From: G039029935 sp039029935
GTDB lineage: Bacteria; Chloroflexota; Anaerolineae; Caldilineales; Caldilineaceae
Direction: 5' to 3'
Length of the DNA stretch: 21,033 nucleotides
Assembly: GCA_039029935.1 (NCBI GenBank)
Contig: JBCCFC010000058.1
Location: forward strand, 1 to 21,033
Shown here: positions 14,105 to 21,033 of the stretch, piece after piece
How positions within the stretch are numbered: the stretch's first letter is position 1
Layout of the letters: every line of letters starts with the position of its first letter
Position numbers and translations under genes: made by a program
The notes under the pieces: generated by a model
Told to the model about the DNA's origin: nothing
The model's input: the letters and a program-made list of their open reading frames with translations, nothing else
Databases searched by the model: none

Positions 14105-14126
14105 ATGTCTGCAATGGTGCGGACAT
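14105..14126. repeat. Leader hairpin (inside-out copy of the 12363 stem)
   Basis: ATGTCTGC (14105-14112) pairs with GCGGACAT (14119-14126, one G-U) around AATGGT. The stem sequence equals that of 12363-12379 with the two arms exchanged. Confidence 0.5.
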
Positions 14127-14159
14127 TTCTGCAACGTTCAAAAGGGTTGGTGAAAAATC

Positions 14160-15071
14160 ATGACAAATCATGGAGGAAAGCGCGTACAAATACCAGATTT
14201 ACAGACAATCTTACCAGATTTACCACAGGTAGCATTTTTATATGACCTTGTACCCGCGCTCTGGGCGCGCCCAGAGGTCTTTGGCTTATGGCTGGATGGC
14301 AGCATGGGTCGAGGAGAGGCTGATTTATATAGTGACGTTGATCTATACATTGGTGTGGAAACAGCGGCACTGGAAGAATGGTTGGCTATCGACATTGCTC
14401 AAGTCTTTGGCGAACATTATGCAGCGCATCGGCTCTCCAAATTTGCGGATGATCTGTTTGTGTTTCATCTGTATCTGAACGATGGCTATATCTACGATGT
14501 CGCTGTCCAAGGGCGGGACCGAGCCGTGAGTGATGCCAAACGGCTTGTGCTGGTCTGTGAGGATGCGCAATATCAAGCCGCACTGGAGGCAAGCAAACCC
14601 CGTGTCATTTTTGAACCCAAGCCTGTTGATCCAGCGGTGATCGAAGATCAACTGGTGCGATTTTGGATGAACGCAGACAAGGGGCGAAAACTTTCCTATC
14701 GAGGCTATGATTATATCCTGCATTCGGGGTTAATTATCTTCCAGCAGATGCTGTTACGACTCAAATTTATGGATTTCACAGGCATGGATTGTGGCGATAT
14801 TGTCATCCCAACCATTCATGGACTCAAAGCGGCGTCGGATGTGTTGCAAGTGCATATGGGCGAAGAGTTGTGGCAACTTCTCGGTAAAGAAACAACCACG
14901 AGGGAAACCATGATGGAGGCACATACGCAACTGCGTCATGAAGTCGTCAAGGTGGGTCGGTCGCTACATGAAACCTATGATTTTGAGTATCCAGATGCGT
15001 TGGAGCGTGTCGTGATGGCAAATTGGGAAGCGTTTATGGCGGTGTTGCCTAGGCTACATAGGGATGAGTAA
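14160..15071 (+). CDS. Nucleotidyltransferase (polymerase-beta superfamily), stand-alone
   Basis: A 303-residue protein. GLWLDGSMGRGEADLYSDVD is the superfamily motif, with Gly47-Ser48 and the metal-binding Asp59 and Asp61; Asp113 in YIYDVAV may be the third acidic residue. The C-terminal helical part (FQQMLLRLKFMDFTG, RHEVVKVGRSLHETYDF) resembles aminoglycoside-adenylyltransferase-type proteins. It may adenylylate a small molecule or a protein; the substrate is unknown. ATG 14160 has only a weak GGTG ribosome site. The gene is monocistronic, with an elaborate operator-rich promoter upstream. Confidence 0.82.
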   Translation: MTNHGGKRVQIPDLQTILPDLPQVAFLYDLVPALWARPEVFGLWLDGSMGRGEADLYSDVDLYIGVETAALEEWLAIDIAQVFGEHYAAHRLSKFADDLFVFHLYLNDGYIYDVAVQGRDRAVSDAKRLVLVCEDAQYQAALEASKPRVIFEPKPVDPAVIEDQLVRFWMNADKGRKLSYRGYDYILHSGLIIFQQMLLRLKFMDFTGMDCGDIVIPTIHGLKAASDVLQVHMGEELWQLLGKETTTRETMMEAHTQLRHEVVKVGRSLHETYDFEYPDALERVVMANWEAFMAVLPRLHRDE

Positions 15072-15134
15072 CCATCAAATGCCAATGGATGCTGAACGAG
15101 CATTGTTGTCATAAAATTACTTTGATACTTTCAT

Positions 15135-15175
15135 GAGTGCGAGATTGATAGCCGTCTACCAGTAACCTCGCACTC
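15135..15175. terminator. Possible shared hairpin between convergent genes
   Basis: GAGTGCGAG (15135-15143) and CTCGCACTC (15167-15175) are perfect 9-base arms with a 23-base loop, between the nucleotidyltransferase and the P450 stop codons. The T-run is poor on both sides, so termination is only likely by position. Confidence 0.4.
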
Positions 15176-15181
15176 TTAGTG

Positions 15182-16621
15182 CTAACGACGCACCTCTAAC
15201 GTCATCTGCAACCCATATTTCATGCGCAATGTAATCAACGGCCAAGGCTCCACTGGATGCTTGGGAACCAAACGCAGCCGGAATCGCTGCACAATCATCG
15301 CCAGCAACAACTGTGCTTCCATCATGGCAAAGCCCATACCGATACACTGGCGTGGACCACCCCCAAAGGGGAAATAGGCAAAACGGTTGTAGGTTTTGGC
15401 CTTGTCTGGTGCAAAGCGTTCGGGATCAAAGGTATCTGGGTTATCCCACAGGGCAGGATTGTGATGGATGGCGTGAATGGGAACCAGCACGGGGACACCC
15501 GCAGGAATGTCATAACCGCCAATCGTATCGGGTGTCAATGCTTCGCGTGAAACGGCCCAAGCAGCAGGATATTTGCGCATTGACTCTTGGATCACCATTT
15601 TGTTGTAGACCAGTTTGTCCAGAGCATCCAATGTCGGTAAGCGGTCGCCCAAGACCGCATCAATCTCAGCGTGGAGCTTGGCTTCGATCTCAGGGTGTTG
15701 CGAGAGCAGATAGAGCGTCCAAGAGAGTGTCATGGAGGTGGTTTCATGTCCCGCACCAATCATCACCTGTGTCTCTGAGTTCAACTGGGCATCGCTCATG
15801 CCCTCCCTTGTATCCTCATAGCGCGCTTCCAGCAGCAGGTCAAGCAGGTCATACTGCCGTCCAGTTTCATGTGCTGTGCCATTGGTCGCAATATCTTGAC
15901 GGCGTTCCGCAATCATGTTGGGGATCAAATCAGCGGTCCGTTCCGTGATCTGTTTGAACCTGCGGTTCCGTTTGGTTGGAACCCAGAGCGGTGGCGCAAA
16001 GAGATTGCTTAGGCGATAGGAGAAGTACTTATTGTTGGCCGTCATGGCCTCACCAAAATCGCCAGCATCGTCTGTCAGATCAACACCAAAGAGGGCACGT
16101 CCAACAATCGCCAGCGTCACAGCCATCATCTCATGATCGACATCCAATGGCTGGTTCTTGGGGTGCTGCGCCCATTGGTCCAACATCTTGGCGGTGTTAT
16201 CGATCATGATGTTGCTAAAGCCGTCGATGCGTTTTCGGTGAAAGACGGGCTGCATAATCCGTCGTTGTCGCCGCCAGTAATCGCCTTCGCTGCTGATGAT
16301 GTTCTCACCCAGCAGCATTCTGAGTACACTGCTGCTCGACTCCGCACGTTTGTAGTTACGATTGTTGTCCACCAACACATGTTTCACATAGTCGGGGTGG
16401 GTAATGTGATAGGCAGGCTTGGGACCGTAGTACACTTTGGCAATGTCGCCATGCTCATGCATGACACGCGTGAATAAGCCTAGCGTGTCATTGCGGAACT
16501 CATTTAAATTGCCCAACAGAAAATTGCCACGCACTGTTGGGATTGTCGATGGTTTTGCTTTGTTAACGGTTACGTCGTTGGAACCGTTGGTCTTATGTTG
16601 TGTAAAAGTTGAAGCGGTCAC
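15182..16621 (-). CDS. Cytochrome P450 monooxygenase
   Basis: A 479-residue heme-thiolate enzyme. FGGGPRQCIGMGFAMMEAQL is the heme loop, with the ligand Cys near residue 426. AGHETTSMTLSW is the I-helix oxygen-activation motif, and ESMRKYPAAW is the ExxR of the K-helix. No membrane anchor is present, as usual for bacterial P450s. The open frame could begin with TTG at 16627, but that codon touches the ribosome site; GTG 16621 lies 6 bases after GGAG and is preferred. The start is only 12 bases beyond the PIN-domain stop codon, so the P450 is probably co-transcribed with the toxin-antitoxin-like genes, an odd pairing. No ferredoxin or reductase gene is nearby, and the substrate is unknown. Confidence 0.95.
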   Translation of the reverse strand: MTASTFTQHKTNGSNDVTVNKAKPSTIPTVRGNFLLGNLNEFRNDTLGLFTRVMHEHGDIAKVYYGPKPAYHITHPDYVKHVLVDNNRNYKRAESSSSVLRMLLGENIISSEGDYWRRQRRIMQPVFHRKRIDGFSNIMIDNTAKMLDQWAQHPKNQPLDVDHEMMAVTLAIVGRALFGVDLTDDAGDFGEAMTANNKYFSYRLSNLFAPPLWVPTKRNRRFKQITERTADLIPNMIAERRQDIATNGTAHETGRQYDLLDLLLEARYEDTREGMSDAQLNSETQVMIGAGHETTSMTLSWTLYLLSQHPEIEAKLHAEIDAVLGDRLPTLDALDKLVYNKMVIQESMRKYPAAWAVSREALTPDTIGGYDIPAGVPVLVPIHAIHHNPALWDNPDTFDPERFAPDKAKTYNRFAYFPFGGGPRQCIGMGFAMMEAQLLLAMIVQRFRLRLVPKHPVEPWPLITLRMKYGLQMTLEVRR

Positions 16622-16633
16622 TCTCAACTCCTT

Positions 16634-17074
16634 TTATGTTAGTGGCTCTATCACCTCAAAGCCTTCGTTTATGGCAGCGTTTAGTAAGTTTCTGTCAGCA
16701 CAGACAAATTTCATGGGCGTGTATAATGTCTGAGATTGAACTGCCGTCGCCAACTGCACAGAATCATACCCACGCAGTTTATGTTTTTCAGCCAATTTGA
16801 TAGCTAAAGTCACAATATCATATTCAAGATCAATATATGTGTAGTTATCCGAGAAGTCATCATCAAGTTCTGAGATAATTTGATCATAGTCCGTCTTGGA
16901 TAGTGTATGATTGCGAACCTTTGCGGCCAATGCCGCCCCTGTCTCTGCTTGGGTGATCAGCGCAGTGACAATTGCCTCATTATCATCCGATGCAATCAGC
17001 TCACGTACCTGAGTAGAACCAACCTCATCTATATATTTTTTAATCAACGCGCTGGTATCCATGTAATAATACAT
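16634..17074 (-). CDS. PIN-domain ribonuclease, VapC-like
   Basis: A 146-residue PIN-fold protein. The acidic active-site residues are at the expected places: Asp6 in YYMDTSALIKKY, Glu44 in ITQAETGAAL, Asp104 in LRGYDSVQLATAV and Asp127 in FVCADRNLLNAA. VapC proteins cut tRNA or rRNA. The open frame extends to 17128, but ATG 17074 follows GGTGAG at 8 bases and lies 4 bases after the stop codon of the upstream antitoxin-like gene, so it is chosen. Confidence 0.88.
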   Translation of the reverse strand: MYYYMDTSALIKKYIDEVGSTQVRELIASDDNEAIVTALITQAETGAALAAKVRNHTLSKTDYDQIISELDDDFSDNYTYIDLEYDIVTLAIKLAEKHKLRGYDSVQLATAVQSQTLYTPMKFVCADRNLLNAAINEGFEVIEPLT

Positions 17075-17078
17075 GACA

Positions 17079-17657
17079 TTACTCACCATTGTAATGAATG
17101 CCACGACGATGGTCGATGACAATCTCACTTAAGGGTTTCCCCTTAATTTTGATGGGCGTAAATTCTGGTCGAGGTTGCATAGAGAGTGGTAAAGGTTTTG
17201 GGTTTCTGACTTTTCCCGCCGTTTCTAATTTTGCAGATCTTTTTTGGTTATCTGTTTGCTGTTTCCATTTCTGTAAACCTAAACGAAGAATCTCAAAGAC
17301 TGTTTCATTTGCACGAAATTGGCTCTGAGTATCGTCAGTATTTTCATCAAACAAATTGAGATTCCGCTGCATGAGTATCTTTAAGACCGAGATAAAACCC
17401 TTTGAAATCGCGTGATCCACATCTACCACTTGTGCAGTAGTGAGATTTGTATCACTATACCTTGCCCCTTTGCTCGACAAAAATAAAGGAACATCTTTTG
17501 TCCCGATAGTGATATTATATTCAAACTCGTATTTTTCGTTTTGAATTAACCATTCAATCAATCCAAAACGCACGATTTCTGGTATATCATTCGGATATGC
17601 TCTTAACTCAGCCGTTAAATCATCTGGTACATCAATTGAAATAGATATGTTTAACAT
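17079..17657 (-). CDS. Large VapB-like antitoxin with a repeated motif
   Basis: A 192-residue protein, about twice the size of a usual VapB. The N-terminal ISIDVPDDLTAELRAYP looks like an antitoxin DNA-binding part. The motif IPEIVRFGLIEWL (residues 25-37) recurs as VFEILRLGLQKWK (about 120-132), suggesting an internal duplication or fusion. The tail GKPLSEIVIDHRR (about 173-185) resembles the toxin-binding end of VapB/Phd-type antitoxins. The frame could start with GTG 17663, but ATG 17657 has GGGAGG at 5 bases. It is directly upstream of, and coupled with, the PIN gene. I did not see a convincing promoter in 17664-17739. Confidence 0.7.
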   Translation of the reverse strand: MLNISISIDVPDDLTAELRAYPNDIPEIVRFGLIEWLIQNEKYEFEYNITIGTKDVPLFLSSKGARYSDTNLTTAQVVDVDHAISKGFISVLKILMQRNLNLFDENTDDTQSQFRANETVFEILRLGLQKWKQQTDNQKRSAKLETAGKVRNPKPLPLSMQPRPEFTPIKIKGKPLSEIVIDHRRGIHYNGE

Positions 17658-17735
17658 TGTCACCTCCCATCATCATCTTACGCATCACACACGGTAGCTG
17701 CCATAACATGCCATACATTCACATAGACCTCAAAA

Positions 17736-17772
17736 GCTCAGAAGTCCGACTTTTAGCAAAAGTCGGACTTCT
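17736..17772 (-). terminator. Strong hairpin after the HerA gene
   Basis: Perfect 15-base arms (17740-17754 and 17758-17772) around a 3-base loop. On the minus strand the hairpin comes 8 bases after the HerA stop and is followed by GAGCTTTTGAGG, a weak T-tract. It separates the HerA gene from the antitoxin-PIN-P450 operon and could also belong to the hairpin family seen elsewhere. Confidence 0.6.
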
Positions 17773-17779
17773 TTAAACG

Positions 17780-19480
17780 CTACGCAAAGAGCAAATCCCC
17801 ATCTTCCTCATAGTTCAACTCCGGCTCAATAAAGAGCGCACTTTCACGTTCCTCCACTTGGTCCAAGCCACGCTTAAAGTAATCCATCCATTCCTGTGGT
17901 GCATCAATACTCTCACCGCCATGTGTGGTCAGCCGTGTACGCACCCGCAGCATCACGGGCGTATTGACACTGGAGCCGCTGACGATGACCTGCCCCTTGC
18001 TGAGGTTGGGCAACTCCTTGAGCAGGTCGCGCCCGACACTTTCAACCGATTCGCTGATTTTGGCTTGGTCGATGGGGTTGGTGATGCGCATGATACATTG
18101 GGTCATACACTGGCTGAGGACATCGCTGTCGAGCTTGCCGGGGCGTTGGCTGATCAGCCCGATGCTGAGACCAAATTTACGCCCTTCGCTCAAAACGGTC
18201 TTGAGCAAATCGGTGCTGACGGCATCGCCGCCCGCTGGCGCATAGTTGTGTGCCTCTTCCATGAGACAGAACATCGGGAATGGCATGTAATTTTTGTCAC
18301 CTGGCCCAACCTTTTGTTTGCTGGTGTCGATACGTGCTTGATAGGCACGCCGCAGTAAGGTGGTGACGATGACCTGCTGTTCACGTTGGTCAACCTCGTT
18401 TAGCTGGATGACGGTACACTGGCCGGGTCGGAAAAGCTCAGAGAGTTCCAAATTCTCAAAATCGTTAAAGATGGCACTGCTGCCAAGACGACTGTTGACA
18501 CGCCAGATCAACGCACCGGTCGTTGGATCATCCTCAAAGCCATCCTCACCCTCATCGCCACCACCGCTCTCACTCACCTGACGAATCGCATAAAGAAATT
18601 GCTCAAGTGTATAGCCACCATCCTTGCGAAAGCTGCGCTTGGCAAAGTTGAAGGCACGGGTAAGCTGATAGTACATCTTCTCGGTCAGGTTGGGCAGCAA
18701 AAAGCGCATGTCGGGCAATTCAAGGCTGTCCACACGAATGCGGATATTGTCTGGCTGGAGAATTTTGACACGTGGTCGGTAGTCACCCTCGCTAAAAGCA
18801 GGTCCATTTTGCATCTCTTGCAATGTATTATACTCACCATGTGGATCGACAATCAGCACGGCAGCGCGGTTATAGGGGCGCATCAACTCCTCCAACAGCA
18901 CACCCGCCAAATAACTTTTACCACTACCCGTGCTGGCGAGAATAGCAAGATGTGTGCTGGTAAATCCGGTCACATCGAGGGCAACAGGCACTTCATCCTG
19001 CTCTCGACTGAGTAGACTGCCGATATGGGCACTGCCGATGTCACCCTGCTTGCGCTTGCTGAGGACCTGTGTCAAGAAGTTTGGGTCAGCGATATAGATG
19101 GGTGAGCCACCTGCGGGCGGGACACGCGGATTGATAAAATCACCCAAAATGTTGCTGTGATAGCCCAGGACACTGACGGTGATTTCAAAGAGTTCGCTGG
19201 CTTCACTGTCGTAGCCCAACAAGTTGGCAATTTGGCTGGGTGGGATGGTTGGGTCGGCCATAAAACTATCGGGAAAGAGACGGATAGATTCGCGTCCCGT
19301 AATGCGTCCTAGAATACGTCGTTCTGCGCCATCGACATAGGTCAGATAGTAGACAAATTCGCCATGTTTGACACGTCGCTCTGGGTCCGGTGCGACAAAG
19401 GTAAACTCGTTCGGTGTTTCGCCCGGCCCCTTGACTGTCCCGATGCAATCTGGACTGTTATCTTCTTGGTAATTGCTCAT
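17780..19480 (-). CDS. HerA-type hexameric ATPase/helicase (DUF87)
   Basis: A protein of about 566 residues. An N-terminal beta-barrel region (HGEFVYYLTYVDGAERRILG) is followed by the FtsK/HerA motor: Walker A LAILASTGSGKSYLAGVLLE near residue 185, Walker B VLIVDPHGEY near 212, FCLMEEAHNYAP and ISQRPGKLDSDVL with the sensor and arginine-finger region. HerA pumps DNA in end resection with the nuclease NurA, or acts in defence complexes. No NurA or other nuclease gene is adjacent. The open frame begins with GTG 19486; ATG 19480 two codons later is as plausible, and neither has a strong ribosome site. Confidence 0.9.
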   Translation of the reverse strand: MSNYQEDNSPDCIGTVKGPGETPNEFTFVAPDPERRVKHGEFVYYLTYVDGAERRILGRITGRESIRLFPDSFMADPTIPPSQIANLLGYDSEASELFEITVSVLGYHSNILGDFINPRVPPAGGSPIYIADPNFLTQVLSKRKQGDIGSAHIGSLLSREQDEVPVALDVTGFTSTHLAILASTGSGKSYLAGVLLEELMRPYNRAAVLIVDPHGEYNTLQEMQNGPAFSEGDYRPRVKILQPDNIRIRVDSLELPDMRFLLPNLTEKMYYQLTRAFNFAKRSFRKDGGYTLEQFLYAIRQVSESGGGDEGEDGFEDDPTTGALIWRVNSRLGSSAIFNDFENLELSELFRPGQCTVIQLNEVDQREQQVIVTTLLRRAYQARIDTSKQKVGPGDKNYMPFPMFCLMEEAHNYAPAGGDAVSTDLLKTVLSEGRKFGLSIGLISQRPGKLDSDVLSQCMTQCIMRITNPIDQAKISESVESVGRDLLKELPNLSKGQVIVSGSSVNTPVMLRVRTRLTTHGGESIDAPQEWMDYFKRGLDQVEERESALFIEPELNYEEDGDLLFA

Positions 19481-19520
19481 GCTCACTTTTCACTTACTAC
19501 GGTTGAACTGTTTCAAAACG

Positions 19521-19539
19521 TATTATGCGTTTATTATGC
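19521..19539. repeat. Direct repeat TATTATGC in the HerA leader
   Basis: TATTATGC occurs at 19521-19528 and 19532-19539, 11 bases apart, so on one face of the helix, just downstream of the HerA -10 box. It may be a regulator site. Confidence 0.4.
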
Positions 19540-19546
19540 ATAGGCT

Positions 19547-19555
19547 ATTATAGCA
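19547..19555 (-). promoter_or_regulatory. Extended -10 promoter of the HerA gene
   Basis: On the minus strand TG-C-TATAAT is an extended -10 with no clear -35. The start would be near 19540, with a leader of about 60 bases. Confidence 0.6.
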
Positions 19556-19635
19556 CAGGTGGTTTAAGGTTTTGGATATCCATGTTGCTTTCAGGGCGTA
19601 CTCACTAAACGGGTCATGGCGTTTTTAACCTGTGA

Positions 19636-19654
19636 CGCAGGTAGCCAACCTGCG
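19636..19654. repeat. Intergenic hairpin upstream of the enolase-superfamily gene
   Basis: CGCAGGT and ACCTGCG pair perfectly around AGCCA. An alternative hairpin (ACCTG-TGACG-CAGGT) overlaps it on the left. No T-run follows. It lies inside the over-extended open frame of the next gene, which supports the later start. Confidence 0.55.
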
Positions 19655-19677
19655 ATACTGTTCCTTTGTTTATCTAT

Positions 19678-19718
19678 GGTACAATAAATACATTGTTATT
19701 GAATTGGTACTATCCAAT
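19678..19718 (+). promoter_or_regulatory. Extended -10 promoter with dyad, enolase-superfamily gene
   Basis: TG-G-TACAAT (19677-19685) is an extended -10 on the plus strand. About 18 bases beyond it is the dyad ATTGG-N6-CCAAT (19703-19718), a possible operator in the leader. Confidence 0.5.
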
Positions 19719-19739
19719 GTGATTAAGAAAGAATCAATC

Positions 19740-20855
19740 ATGAAAATCAAAAACATTGAGGCCATTGGGCTGTACGGCGAAACGCCAGAAGGTGGTTGGA
19801 GCAACGAAATCCAACCGGATGATTGTGTACACACGCTGATTGCGGTCCATACCGACGAAGGTGTGACAGGCTGGGGCAGTGTATTTACGGATGAAGCATT
19901 GGTGTTGGCGTCGCTCAAGGTGCTATCGCCTCTCTATACAGGTGAGAATGCGCTCGAACCGGAGCGCGTGAGCGAGAAGCTACATCAACACATGTTTTGG
20001 CTGGGGCGGGGTGGGTCGATTACCCACACGATTAGCGGCATTGACATTGCATTGTGGGATATTCTGGGCAAGGTGACAGGGCAACCTGTCGGTCGATTGC
20101 TTGGGGGACGCTATCGGGAACGAGTGCGGCCTTATGCATCGTTGCTCATGGACCAACCGGAACCACTCCGCGAACATTTGTTATCGATTAAGGAACAGGG
20201 CTTCCGTGCGTTCAAGATGGGCTGGGGTCCTTTTGGCCGTGTCAGTCATACACTCGACGAGCAGATTGTCCGTGCAGCACGTGAGGCTGTCGGACCTGAT
20301 GCACAACTTATGGTGGATGCGGGTGGCAGCGATGCCTATTGGACCAATGGCTACAAATGGGCCTTACGCACAGCACAGATGCTAGCTGATTATGATATCG
20401 ACTGGTTTGAAGAGGCTCTGAATCCTGATGCGTTGGATGATTTTGTACAGCTACGGCGAACGTCGCCTGTGCCGATTGCAGGTGGCGAAGTCTTAACCCG
20501 TCGGCAGTCCTTTCAGCCTTGGCTACAGGCAGGCGCATTCGACATTGTGCAGCCTGATGTGACCAAAGTCGGCGGGATCAGCGAAGAACGGCGCATTGCA
20601 TGGATGGCACAGGAGAATGGCATCAAGTTTGTACCACATGGCTGGAACACAGCTTTGGGGCTGGCCGCAGATTTACATTTGGCATCGGCGTTTCCGGGAA
20701 CAGATTTAGTCGAGTACATCACAGGGTCTCCCTATATTGATACATTGACTGAAAGTGGTTGGCAGTTGGATGATGAGGGGATGTTGGCGATTCCTGATGA
20801 GCCCGGGTTGGGTGTGACTGTGGATTTGGATGCGGTAGAGAAGTACCGTCGGTAG
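19740..20855 (+). CDS. Enolase-superfamily enzyme, mandelate racemase/muconate lactonizing type
   Basis: A 371-residue acid-sugar-dehydratase-like enzyme. Expected metal ligands are Asp193 (LMVDAGG), Glu224 (DWFEEAL) and Glu250 (PIAGGEV). Catalysis would use the His300-Asp273 dyad (FVPHGWNT, VQPDVTK) and Lys159 in FRAFKMGWGPFG. These place it in the mandelate-racemase subgroup, most of whose members dehydrate sugar acids. The open frame extends back to 19632, but the extra 36 codons cover the hairpin and the promoter. ATG 19740 (MKIKNIEAIGLYGE) fits the family start, with a weak AGAAAG ribosome site. It may act with the sugar importer and sulfatase in glycan use, but it is not in an operon with them. 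Confidence 0.92.
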   Translation: MKIKNIEAIGLYGETPEGGWSNEIQPDDCVHTLIAVHTDEGVTGWGSVFTDEALVLASLKVLSPLYTGENALEPERVSEKLHQHMFWLGRGGSITHTISGIDIALWDILGKVTGQPVGRLLGGRYRERVRPYASLLMDQPEPLREHLLSIKEQGFRAFKMGWGPFGRVSHTLDEQIVRAAREAVGPDAQLMVDAGGSDAYWTNGYKWALRTAQMLADYDIDWFEEALNPDALDDFVQLRRTSPVPIAGGEVLTRRQSFQPWLQAGAFDIVQPDVTKVGGISEERRIAWMAQENGIKFVPHGWNTALGLAADLHLASAFPGTDLVEYITGSPYIDTLTESGWQLDDEGMLAIPDEPGLGVTVDLDAVEKYRR

Positions 20856-20926
20856 TGCATATGTTGACAGGATATTCCATGTTGCTCATATGTTTATACG
20901 ATACAATTTTAGTTGTAAAAAAATGC

Positions 20927-20956
20927 CATATAGTACGCTATGTGTTTGTTTTTTTT
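20927..20956 (+). terminator. Intrinsic terminator of the enolase-superfamily gene
   Basis: CATATAG (20927-20933), loop TACG, CTATGTG (20938-20944, one G-U), followed by TTTG and T8. Beyond it (20957-21033) no gene or clear signal is seen. Confidence 0.75.
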
Positions 20957-21033
20957 GAGTGCATCGTGAATTTATGATAGAGTTTTGACTTGTTCAATGT
21001 GAATCACTTTTGAGTATCGTTTTCTATTTTAAT

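Noticed and set aside
15313..15948. 211-codon plus-strand frame within the P450 gene
   Set aside because: It is antisense to a P450 with all signature motifs and has no recognisable domain.

Overview
The window is about 21 kb of bacterial chromosome of medium GC, with short intergenic regions, strong Shine-Dalgarno sites and consensus sigma-A type promoters. The gene mix suggests a heterotrophic, probably free-living bacterium: a sugar-type ABC importer with a lipoprotein binding protein and no adjacent ATPase, a sulfatase, an enolase-superfamily enzyme, a bacterial P450 and several small one-component regulators. The lipoprotein style and the hairpin-rich spacers are reminiscent of Chloroflexota, but this assignment is an inference of low to moderate confidence. 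No rRNA, tRNA, CRISPR array, phage gene or transposase was seen.

Layout. 1-4127 (minus): a carbohydrate-type importer operon (binding protein, two permeases) driven by a clear promoter at 4251-4279, followed by the start of a thiamine-diphosphate enzyme of the acetolactate synthase type. A strong hairpin with a T-rich tail and a four-unit 15-bp tandem repeat lie between the binding protein and the permeases. 4317-5515 (minus): DUF899 protein, ArsR repressor and a truncated SRPBCC remnant, under a promoter whose -10 is buried in a perfect dyad. 5697-7925 (plus): a MaoC-type hydratase, a CPBP membrane protease broken by a frameshift in a T6 run, and a coupled unknown protein. 7936-8807 (minus): three tightly packed small genes, the middle one resembling a PD-(D/E)XK nuclease. 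9076-10707 (minus): a formylglycine-type sulfatase. 10859-11414 (plus): a RelE/ParE-like toxin-antitoxin pair with its own promoter and dyad. 11567-12847 (minus): a MarR regulator and a membrane protein, each preceded by the same palindrome. 13027-15071 (plus): a homocysteine S-methyltransferase-like protein and a stand-alone nucleotidyltransferase, the latter under a promoter carrying three copies of an 18-bp operator that matches the Rex box pattern. 15182-17657 (minus): an unusual VapB-like/PIN/cytochrome P450 operon. 17780-19480 (minus): a HerA-type ATPase. 19740-20855 (plus): a mandelate racemase-like enzyme with its terminator.

Three things stand out as possibly undescribed: the triple Rex-like operator in front of a nucleotidyltransferase; the three-gene nuclease-like operon ending in a 35-residue acidic peptide; and a set of intergenic hairpins, some of which carry the same stem turned inside out. 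In addition, an antitoxin with an internally repeated motif is joined to a P450, and several gene starts should be moved relative to the longest open frames. I do not see proof of a complete new defence or metabolic system; these are leads.
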